The notes beneath the pieces were generated by a model that was not told the origin of the DNA, did not search any database, and worked only from the letters and a program-made list of their open reading frames with translations. Source: Candidatus Levyibacteriota bacterium (GTDB taxonomy: Bacteria > Patescibacteriota > Microgenomatia > Levybacterales > UBA12049). Taken from it: a DNA stretch of 8,095 nt. The stretch lies in the NCBI GenBank assembly GCA_016184205.1, contig JACPDD010000040.1, positions 1 through 8,095 on the forward strand, written 5' to 3'. Position numbers and translations under genes: made by a program. Each line of letters begins with the position of its first letter. Positions within the stretch are counted from its first letter, which is position 1. Positions 1-5,786 of this stretch are shown in pieces.

Positions 1-345
1 GCAAGCCGGACAATCTTCATCCAGCGATTCTGTAGTACCGTTAATCCATTCAATAAAGTCGCAGCCTTCTGCCTTTTTAGTTTCCTTGTTCCATATGTTT
101 GTGGAGCATTTTTTCATTTTCTTTCCAAAGCGAGTCTGCGCCATTACCAACGGATTTTCGCACTTAGGACATTTTTCATCCAACTCTTCGGGCTCGTTTT
201 GAATCCACTTGACATAGTCACATCCCTCGTTTTTCTTTGTCTCAGGATTCCAGGAACCCTTGGAGCATCTCTGCAATTTTCGCCCGGTTGGAGTTTCTGC
301 CACGGGAGACAAGGGTGAGTTGCATTTAGGGCATAAATCTTGCAT
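1..345 (-). CDS. Tandem zinc-ribbon protein (topoisomerase C4-type), partial
   Basis: The frame is open from an ATG at 345 down to base 1 (115 codons, no stop), so the C-terminus lies outside the window. The protein is an array of similar units of about 53-54 residues. Cysteines fall at 5, 8, 27, 42, then 59, 62, 80, 95, then 112, 115, giving two complete four-Cys ribbons and the first pair of a third. Each unit reads CPxC, a basic stretch (GRKLQRCS, GKKMKKCS), a WNxETKK segment, GCD-aromatic, then a WI and an acidic linker. This resembles the C4 zinc fingers at the C-terminus of bacterial topoisomerase I, but here the array begins at residue 5, so it is not simply the tail of a topoisomerase. 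Nucleic-acid binding is the likely role; this is inferred from the family. It is divergent from mraY and has no Shine-Dalgarno sequence. The specific function is unknown. Confidence 0.75.
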   Translation of the reverse strand, partial: MQDLCPKCNSPLSPVAETPTGRKLQRCSKGSWNPETKKNEGCDYVKWIQNEPEELDEKCPKCENPLVMAQTRFGKKMKKCSTNIWNKETKKAEGCDFIEWINGTTESLDEDCPAC

Positions 346-353
346 AAAAATAA

Positions 354-362
354 ATAATATCA
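354..362 (-). promoter_or_regulatory. Extended -10 promoter of the zinc-ribbon gene
   Basis: On the minus strand the sequence reads TG-A-TATTAT, an extended -10 element with five of six matches in the hexamer. Only 8 nt separate it from the ATG at 345, so transcription would begin at or next to the start codon. No convincing -35 hexamer lies 16-18 nt upstream, which fits dependence on the TGn extension. Prediction only. Confidence 0.45.
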
Positions 363-393
363 CAGTTTGAACAGTTGCGTTATAGGCAAATTA

Positions 394-423
394 TTGCTGT
401 GGGTGCTTCTTAAGTAGTATAAT
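394..423 (+). promoter_or_regulatory. Promoter of mraY and the dcw cluster
   Basis: A perfect TATAAT lies at 418-423, with a weak -35 match TTGCTG at 394-399 and an 18-nt spacer. The mraY ATG starts at 432, 8 nt after the -10 box, so the expected start of transcription coincides with the ATG or falls a base or two before it. There is no Shine-Dalgarno sequence. This is the best candidate for driving mraY-ftsW-murG and predicts a leaderless mRNA. Confidence 0.6.
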
Positions 424-431
424 ACGCTTTT

Positions 432-1439
432 ATGGCGCAACTATTGGGGCTTACACTTTTGTCTGCATTTATAACAGGGGTACTTCTAATTCCATTCATC
501 GACTTCCTATACAAGATGAAACTTAGACGTCACAAGCAAAAAACAAAGGATCCCTTTGATAAGCCTACTCCTTTTTTTGATAAGTTTCATGCGTGGAAAG
601 AGGGAACGCCATTTGGGGGAGGAATACTTATAATTGTTGTAATCTCCATTCTTACTCTCTGGGCATACGGGCTTTTGAATGTAGATTTTAAAATATGGGA
701 AATAATCGTACTGCTTTTTACTCTTTGGGGATTTGGAGCTTTAGGATTCTATGATGATTTTAAAAAACTCAGAGGAGAAAAAGCAGGGTTTTTTGGACTT
801 AGACTTAGATACAAGTTTGCAATCCAATGGCTATTGGCTTTTGCAATTGCAACAATCCTTTACTATCAGCTAGGCTATTCTTTTATTTTTATTAAAGGAT
901 TGGGCCTTGCCACTTTTGGAATTCTTTTTATTCCCCTTGCAGCTTTTATAATAGTTTCTTTTGCCAATGCATTTAATATTGCGGACGGGCTTGACGGACA
1001 TGCGCCCGGACTTTTGCTTATTGCACTTATTGCATTTCTTGCCATTTCTGCAAATCAACTTGATGCGTCGCTTGGAATTTTTATAGCAATTCTTATGGGA
1101 AGCGTTGCTGCATTTTTATACTTCAATATTTATCCGGCAAGAATTTGGCTTGGAGATGTAGGGTCGCTATCTCTGGGTGCAACTTTGGCCGTAGTAGGAC
1201 TTTTGACAGGGAAAATAATTGCTGTTGTATTTATTGGAGGAGTTTTTGTTTTAGAAGTTGGTTCTTCTCTGGTTCAGCTTTTAAGTAAAAGGTGGTTGGG
1301 CAGAAAAATTTTGCCGGCTGCGCCTTTTCATTTGTTTCTACAGCAAAGAGGATGGGAAGAGCCAAAAATCGTTATGAGATCTTGGATTTTTGCATTTTTT
1401 TTCGCAGTAGTAGGTCTTTACATCGCGTTTATTAGATAG
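432..1439 (+). CDS. mraY: Phospho-MurNAc-pentapeptide transferase MraY
   Basis: MraY transfers phospho-MurNAc-pentapeptide from UDP to undecaprenyl phosphate, giving lipid I, the first membrane step of peptidoglycan synthesis. The 335-residue hydrophobic protein has a normal family length and about ten membrane segments. Visible motifs in order: TPFGGG (59-64, in place of the usual PTxGG), the aspartate pair YDDFKK (107-112) that belongs to the Mg/active site, NAFNIADGLDG (179-189) with a conserved Asp, WLGDVGSLSLG (239-249), and a C-terminal block with GWEEPKIVMR (307-316). The HHH motif typical of MraY is degenerate: position 299 onward reads FHLFLQ, keeping only the first His. The ATG at 432 directly follows a TATAAT box. 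Gene neighbours and the GWxEPKIVxR block support MraY over the related WecA-type transferases. ftsW follows after 5 nt. Confidence 0.9.
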   Translation: MAQLLGLTLLSAFITGVLLIPFIDFLYKMKLRRHKQKTKDPFDKPTPFFDKFHAWKEGTPFGGGILIIVVISILTLWAYGLLNVDFKIWEIIVLLFTLWGFGALGFYDDFKKLRGEKAGFFGLRLRYKFAIQWLLAFAIATILYYQLGYSFIFIKGLGLATFGILFIPLAAFIIVSFANAFNIADGLDGHAPGLLLIALIAFLAISANQLDASLGIFIAILMGSVAAFLYFNIYPARIWLGDVGSLSLGATLAVVGLLTGKIIAVVFIGGVFVLEVGSSLVQLLSKRWLGRKILPAAPFHLFLQQRGWEEPKIVMRSWIFAFFFAVVGLYIAFIR

Positions 1440-1444
1440 TCTTC

Positions 1445-2515
1445 ATGAAGCGACTGGACATCATTTTAATACTCTGTGTAGTATCCCTGACTTTTTTTGG
1501 GCTGCTTATGATATATGATGCTTCTTCCTTTGTAGCATTTAGAGATTTTGGCGATAAGTATCATTATCTTAAGGGACAGCTCTTTTGGGCTGTTGCCGGA
1601 CTATCTCTTTTGTCTGCGTTTTCCCTATTTGATTATCATAAGCTTCATAACCTTTCCCTGCCTCTTATAATTGCCGCGCTAATTATGCTTATCCTTGTCT
1701 TTATTCCGGGAGTGGGAATAAGTTTAATGGGGGCAAGAAGATGGATAGACCTTGAAATTTTTATTCTTCAGCCATCCGAATTTGTGAAGCTGTCTTTGGG
1801 AATTTATCTTGCCGCATGGTTTTCAAAAAAGGAAAAAGGGCGGTTTCTCCCGTTTTCTCTTCTTCTTGGACTTTTACTCGCGCTTGTTGTTTTACAGCCT
1901 GACATGGGAACGGCTGTTGTAATTTTAGGAGAAGCTCTGGCGATTTATTTCTTATCCGGTGGTAACGTGCTTTATTTTATTTCCGCAGTTCCCATTATTT
2001 TGGCTTTGGGATTTTTGCTTATAAAAAGCTCTTCTTACAGAGCAGAGAGGCTCCAAACTTTTTTAAATCCTAACTGGGACATACAATCTGCTTCGTATCA
2101 TGTGAAGCAAATATTGATTGCCCTGGGCAGTGGTGGAGTCTTTGGAGTTGGGCTTGGAAATTCCCTTCAGAAATACGCTTATCTGCCGGAAAATACGACC
2201 GACTCAATATTTGCCATAATAGCAGAAGAACTTGGATTTTTGGGTTCAACAGTTTTAATCGGTATTTTTTCAATTGTTGTTTGGCGCGGTTTTAAAATCG
2301 CGGCAGGTGCTCCTGATAACTTTGGAAAGCTACTTGCTTCGGGAATTACAACATTTTTGGCAATCCAGATGATAATAAATTTAGGAGCCCAGACAGTGCT
2401 GCTTCCTTTAACAGGAATTCCCTTGCCTTTTATTTCCTACGGAGGGTCAGCTCTAATTGTTGACTTGTGCGCGGTTGGCATTCTACTTAACATTGCAAGG
2501 CAAAGCCGCGCATAA
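1445..2515 (+). CDS. ftsW: Septal peptidoglycan polymerase FtsW (SEDS family)
   Basis: SEDS-family integral membrane glycosyltransferase that polymerises lipid II into glycan strands during septation, normally with a class B PBP (FtsI), which is not encoded here. The 356 residues form about ten membrane segments. Family signatures: GARRWI (96-101), QPSEF (109-113), QPDMGTA (151-157), the extracellular loop LPENTTDSIF (247-256) whose D253 aligns with the essential catalytic Asp of SEDS enzymes, EELGF (261-265), and PFISYGGSAL (328-337). RodA is a close paralogue; FtsW is preferred because the gene sits between mraY and murG in a cluster with ftsA and ftsZ. The start has no Shine-Dalgarno sequence and lies 5 nt after mraY, so co-transcription, perhaps with translational coupling, is likely. 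Confidence 0.9.
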   Translation: MKRLDIILILCVVSLTFFGLLMIYDASSFVAFRDFGDKYHYLKGQLFWAVAGLSLLSAFSLFDYHKLHNLSLPLIIAALIMLILVFIPGVGISLMGARRWIDLEIFILQPSEFVKLSLGIYLAAWFSKKEKGRFLPFSLLLGLLLALVVLQPDMGTAVVILGEALAIYFLSGGNVLYFISAVPIILALGFLLIKSSSYRAERLQTFLNPNWDIQSASYHVKQILIALGSGGVFGVGLGNSLQKYAYLPENTTDSIFAIIAEELGFLGSTVLIGIFSIVVWRGFKIAAGAPDNFGKLLASGITTFLAIQMIINLGAQTVLLPLTGIPLPFISYGGSALIVDLCAVGILLNIARQSRA

Positions 2516-2517
2516 CC

Positions 2518-2526
2518 TGCTAAAAT
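2518..2526 (+). promoter_or_regulatory. Extended -10 element before murG
   Basis: TG-C-TAAAAT just after the ftsW stop matches an extended -10 (hexamer five of six). The murG ATG at 2533 starts 6 nt after the hexamer, placing the predicted +1 at the start codon. A TTGCAA at 2493-2498 is too far away (22-nt spacer) to be a good -35. It could be an internal promoter supplying a leaderless murG transcript. Only 17 nt lie between ftsW and murG, so read-through from mraY is also expected. Confidence 0.4.
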
Positions 2527-2532
2527 TAGAAC

Positions 2533-3636
2533 ATGAGGATTGTTTTAACAGGTGGGCACATATCGCCTGCCCTGTCCGTTATTGAAAATTTACCAGTTGA
2601 CGCCGAGGTTTTTTTCATTGGAAGAAAATCTACTTTTGAGGGCGATAAGTCGCCCTCCTTTGAATATCAGGTAATTAAGGGACTGAATATTCCCTTTTTT
2701 AATCTTCCAAACGCAAGACTTCAGAGAAAGTTTACTCTTCATACTGTTCCGTCGCTTTTAAAATTGCCCTACGCGCTTTACCGAGCAGCAGCAATTCTTA
2801 GAAAAATAAAACCAGATGTAGTCTTAGGATTTGGAGGATACATCTCTCTTCCTGTTTGCACTGCTGCGTACTTTCTTAAGATTCCTGTTGTAATACATGA
2901 ACAGACTCTTGAGGCTGGTTTTGCAAATTCGGAAATTGCAAAATGGGCTAAAATGATTTGTATTTCATGGAAAACATCCCAAGATTTTTTTCCAAAGTCA
3001 AAAACTGTTTTAACAGGAAACCCAATAAGAAAAGAGATACTTGAGCTAAAGGTCGAAGGTCGAAAGTCGAAAGTCCCCATACTATATATAACAGGTGGAA
3101 GTTCGGGCTCTCATTTTATAAATGAACTAGTTGGGGAAATCCTTCCCAAGCTTCTCCTAAAATTTCACGTTATACATCAGACAGGGGACTCCAAAATATA
3201 TAATGATTTTGACAAGCTCCTTAATATCAAGAAAAGTTTGTCCAAAACGCTCTCAGAAAAATATGACCTTAGAAAGTTTACTCCAGTTGCGGAGGTCGGG
3301 CATATGCTTCAGAATGCCACGCTTGTTATAGGAAGAGCTGGAATTAATACAATTACGGAACTTGCATATCTTAAAAAACCGGCACTTCTTATTCCTCTTC
3401 CATTTGCGCAAAACAATGAGCAAAAAAAGAATGCTCTTTTTTTAAAAGACATAGGGCTTGCGCAAGTTTTAGAGCAGGGTAAATTTTCGCCTTTAAAGTT
3501 TGTTTCAAAAATAAATGAAATGACTGCCAATATAGATAGCTACACGCCAAAAGAGGCTTGGGGCAATCTTATAGACAAAAATGCAGCTTTACATATTGTT
3601 TCGGTAGTAAGCGATGTTGCAAAAAAGGAAAAATAG
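2533..3636 (+). CDS. murG: Lipid II synthase MurG (GlcNAc transferase)
   Basis: MurG transfers GlcNAc from UDP-GlcNAc to lipid I at the inner face of the membrane, giving lipid II. The 367-residue GT-B fold protein has its family landmarks: TGGHISPAL (6-14), GFGGYISLP (99-107), IHEQT (121-125), the domain junction GNPIRKEIL (162-170), GGSSGSHFIN (188-197), GRAGINTITELA (267-278) of the UDP-GlcNAc pocket, and QNNEQKKNAL (293-302). Two departures from the norm: the first glycine loop is about four residues shorter than the usual GGGTGGH form, and HEQN reads HEQT. A 7-bp tandem DNA repeat (3051-3075) encodes part of the linker after GNPIR. The ATG at 2533 gives the expected MRIVLTGG beginning, and no Shine-Dalgarno sequence is present. 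The 3' end overlaps the next gene by 23 nt. Confidence 0.9.
   Translation: MRIVLTGGHISPALSVIENLPVDAEVFFIGRKSTFEGDKSPSFEYQVIKGLNIPFFNLPNARLQRKFTLHTVPSLLKLPYALYRAAAILRKIKPDVVLGFGGYISLPVCTAAYFLKIPVVIHEQTLEAGFANSEIAKWAKMICISWKTSQDFFPKSKTVLTGNPIRKEILELKVEGRKSKVPILYITGGSSGSHFINELVGEILPKLLLKFHVIHQTGDSKIYNDFDKLLNIKKSLSKTLSEKYDLRKFTPVAEVGHMLQNATLVIGRAGINTITELAYLKKPALLIPLPFAQNNEQKKNALFLKDIGLAQVLEQGKFSPLKFVSKINEMTANIDSYTPKEAWGNLIDKNAALHIVSVVSDVAKKEK
3051..3075 (+). repeat. 7-bp tandem microrepeat (RGTCGAA) inside murG
   Basis: Units GGTCGAA (3051-3057), GGTCGAA (3058-3064), AGTCGAA (3065-3071) and a partial AGTC (3072-3075) lie head to tail, about 3.6 copies. The unit is not a multiple of three, so three units (21 bp) are needed to keep frame. 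The stretch encodes a basic part of the linker between the two GT-B domains, where length changes should be tolerated. Confidence 0.8.
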
Positions 3637-4024
3637 AAAAAACAGAAATTATCTTAGGTATTTAGGAATCTTATTTATACTCTTAGGAACTTCCTTAATT
3701 TTAACAGCCGCTTTTGTTTTTTTCTCCCCTTATGTTTTAAAAAAACCGCTACTTAGCCCACTTCCTAGAAACTTCACCGGACAAAGTATGGACATAAAAA
3801 GCCTTCTTAAAAAAGAAAAAATACAGTTTCTTGCGGTTTCTGTTGCTTCGGACTCTTCCTATTTGGTTTATTTGCAAGGCGGCGCAGAGGCGATTATATC
3901 GCCAAAGAAGAATCTTTTGGAGCAGGTACGCTCTTTACAAATTGTGCTTTCTCGGCTTACAATAGAGGGTAAGAGGTTTAAGTCTTTGGATTTTAGGTTT
4001 GAAAAGCCTGTTATCTCATTTTAA
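3614..4024 (+). CDS. ftsQ: Short FtsQ-like division protein without POTRA domain
   Basis: The protein has 136 residues: a basic cytoplasmic tail (1-17, rich in Lys/Arg), one membrane helix (about 18-38), a short linker, then a small extracytoplasmic domain. Residues 82-136 look like the C-terminal part of the FtsQ/DivIB beta domain: a strand (LVYLQGG), a helix (NLLEQVRSLQIVLSRL), and an ending with RFKSLDFRFEKPVI that resembles the 'IDLRF..pVv' end of FtsQ. FtsQ proteins usually have about 200-280 residues, with a POTRA domain after the membrane helix; there is not enough room for one here. Position between murG and ftsA matches the usual ftsQ slot. FtsQ normally recruits FtsL/FtsB and the septal synthase, which suggests a reduced role. 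The start overlaps murG by 23 nt. The alternative is an unrelated single-pass protein; the assignment rests on position and the C-terminal pattern. Confidence 0.6.
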   Translation: MLQKRKNRKNRNYLRYLGILFILLGTSLILTAAFVFFSPYVLKKPLLSPLPRNFTGQSMDIKSLLKKEKIQFLAVSVASDSSYLVYLQGGAEAIISPKKNLLEQVRSLQIVLSRLTIEGKRFKSLDFRFEKPVISF

Positions 4025-4029
4025 AAATT

Positions 4030-5322
4030 ATGACTGAAGGAAAAATAGTTGTAGGAATAGATATAGGAACTTCAAAGATTGTCACGCTTATATCCCGCAT
4101 TGACGAGGCACAAAATATTAACATTTTGGGAGTTTCGGAAGCTCCTTCAGTAGGCATTAAAAAAGGTCAAATAGTTGACATAGAGGAAGCAGTTGTTTCT
4201 ATTAACAGCTCTTTGGAAGCGGCCGAGAGAATGGCTGGATATTCAGCTTCGCGCATAATAGCTTCTGTTGGAGGGGCGCACATAGAATCCCAAAACTCAA
4301 GAGGAGTAGTTGCAGTTTCTGCCCCGCACGGGGAAATAATGGAAAATGACCTGCTTAGGGTTATTGATGCTGCAAAAGCAGTTTCTCTTCCGTCAAGTCG
4401 TGAAATTATTCATGTGCTTCCAAGAAACTATATTGTTGATGGACATGAAGGAATAAAGGACCCAATTGGCATGACCGGAGTGCGTCTTGAGGTAGATACC
4501 CATATTATTTCGGCCGCAAGCACAACTCTTAGAAATATGGAAAAGGCATTCTCGGAAGTTGGAGTTGATGTAGACGCACTGGTTGCAAGCTCCTATGCAT
4601 CAAGCCTTGCTATTCTTTCGGACACGGAAAAGGAGCTAGGGGTAGTTCTGGTTGATATTGGAGCAGGCACTACAGATATATCGATTTTTATTGACGGGTC
4701 CGTAGCATTTTCATCTGTGCTTCCAATAGGAGCAAAACATATTACAAATGATTTAGCAATTGGACTTAGAATTTCACTTGAGTCCGCGGAAAAAATAAAA
4801 CTATTCCTCTCAAGCCCTGCAAAAAAACAAGTAAGAGTTGATGTAGAAGGAGAAGATGGTGAAAAGAAATCTTCGGACGAGCTGAATCTTTCCTCATTAA
4901 ATCTGCCCGAAGACATAAGTAAGGCATCGCAAAAAACTTTGGTTGACGGAATTATTAGGCCCAGGCTAAATGAGATTTTTGCAATGGTTGGAATGGAAAT
5001 TAAAAGAAGCGGATTTGGAGGACAAACTCCATCTGGTCTTGTTGTAACCGGCGGGGGAGCAAAAACAGTAGGAGTTACGGATGTTGCAAAAAGAGTTTTG
5101 GCAATGCCGGTTAGAATCGGGATTCCACAAAACATAAAAGGGATAATTGACGAAGTGCAAGACCCGGCTTTTTCTACTGTGGTTGGGCTGGCGGCTTATG
5201 GTGTTAACATTGAAGTTTCTTCTTCTCTTCCCTTTGGGCTTTTGTTCCCCGTCATAAAAAATATTAAGATTGGAAAACATTTTTCAAAAGCAATTGAACT
5301 TGTCAAGAGTTTCCTCCCCTAA
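4030..5322 (+). CDS. ftsA: Cell division protein FtsA
   Basis: Actin-like ATPase that anchors FtsZ filaments to the inner membrane and recruits later division proteins. The 430 residues are a normal length. Visible elements: phosphate-1 motif GIDIGTSK (9-16), the FtsA-specific 1C subdomain (about 88-165, in place of actin 1B), phosphate-2 motif VDIGAGTTDIS (208-218), adenosine motif VVTGGGAK (338-345), and a C-terminal amphipathic helix (about 415-430, ending in AIELVKSFLP) that matches the membrane-targeting sequence of the family after a short linker. MreB and DnaK also share the ATPase motifs, but the 1C region, terminal helix and position just before the ftsZ region identify FtsA. It begins 5 nt after the ftsQ-like gene with no Shine-Dalgarno sequence. 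Confidence 0.95.
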   Translation: MTEGKIVVGIDIGTSKIVTLISRIDEAQNINILGVSEAPSVGIKKGQIVDIEEAVVSINSSLEAAERMAGYSASRIIASVGGAHIESQNSRGVVAVSAPHGEIMENDLLRVIDAAKAVSLPSSREIIHVLPRNYIVDGHEGIKDPIGMTGVRLEVDTHIISAASTTLRNMEKAFSEVGVDVDALVASSYASSLAILSDTEKELGVVLVDIGAGTTDISIFIDGSVAFSSVLPIGAKHITNDLAIGLRISLESAEKIKLFLSSPAKKQVRVDVEGEDGEKKSSDELNLSSLNLPEDISKASQKTLVDGIIRPRLNEIFAMVGMEIKRSGFGGQTPSGLVVTGGGAKTVGVTDVAKRVLAMPVRIGIPQNIKGIIDEVQDPAFSTVVGLAAYGVNIEVSSSLPFGLLFPVIKNIKIGKHFSKAIELVKSFLP

Positions 5323-5326
5323 TCCC

Positions 5327-5737
5327 ATGAAAACTAGAGTAATTGTTTCCGCAGTTATTAAAAAAGGAGACGAGTACCTTTTTGGTAAAAAGAAAGATAA
5401 CACTGGGCCATATCCCAACACGTGGCATTTGGTAGGTGGGGGGGTAAATTTAGAAGAAGAAACTTTGGAAGAAGCATTGAAAAGAGAAGTCAAAGAAGAA
5501 GCGGATATTGAAATAACAAATATCAAAAATATATCTTTTGATGAGGACAATGAGCCAAATAAACACGGAGAATTAGTTCATTATGTATTCTTAGTATTCG
5601 GGGCTGATTATAAAAGTGGAAATCTTAAGGTAAATGATGAGATGAGAGAGTTAAAATGGTTTAAAGAAGCAGAAATAAGAAATCTTTCTCTTCCTCGTCC
5701 CTCACAAAAACTATTCTCACAGCTAGGAATTATCTAA
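5327..5737 (+). CDS. NUDIX hydrolase inserted between ftsA and ftsZ
   Basis: A 136-residue single-domain NUDIX protein. The Nudix box lies at residues 39-61 and fits G-x5-E-x7-RE-U-x-EE-x-G-U except that the late Gly is Asp (REVKEEADI). The catalytic REVKEE helix residues are intact, so Mg-dependent hydrolysis of a nucleoside diphosphate derivative is expected. The substrate (oxidised dNTP, ADP-ribose, NDP-sugar or other) cannot be told from sequence. The ATG at 5327 is chosen because it lies 4 nt after the ftsA stop and starts just before the first beta strand; a start at 5270 would add 19 non-conserved residues overlapping the ftsA membrane-anchor codons. A role in division is not implied, but the tight spacing implies co-transcription with ftsA. 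Confidence 0.85.
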   Translation: MKTRVIVSAVIKKGDEYLFGKKKDNTGPYPNTWHLVGGGVNLEEETLEEALKREVKEEADIEITNIKNISFDEDNEPNKHGELVHYVFLVFGADYKSGNLKVNDEMRELKWFKEAEIRNLSLPRPSQKLFSQLGII

Positions 5738-5766
5738 TTGACATGTTAGTTTTTATCTGTTAGGAT
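5738..5766 (+). promoter_or_regulatory. Near-consensus promoter of ftsZ
   Basis: A perfect -35 box TTGACA (5738-5743) starts immediately after the NUDIX stop codon. After a spacer of exactly 17 nt comes TAGGAT (5761-5766, four of six), preceded by TGT, which makes it an extended -10. The predicted start of transcription is near 5773, leaving an untranslated leader of about 14 nt with no Shine-Dalgarno sequence before the ATG at 5787. This is the strongest promoter in the window and would let ftsZ be expressed independently of the upstream genes. Confidence 0.7.
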
Positions 5767-5786
5767 TTGCTTAATTTTAAAAACTC

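Noticed and set aside
3999..4027. Promoter TTGAAA - 17 nt - TAAAAA before ftsA
   Set aside because: The -10 would end only 2 nt before the ATG, so transcription would start inside the gene and miss the start codon.
4593..5135. 180-codon minus-strand ORF opposite ftsA
   Set aside because: It is antisense to well-conserved FtsA motifs, and its Ser/Pro-rich product resembles no family; a shadow frame.
5270..5326. Longer NUDIX start at ATG 5270
   Set aside because: It would overlap the end of ftsA by 53 nt and add 19 residues that resemble nothing in the family; the ATG at 5327, 4 nt after the ftsA stop, fits the domain start.
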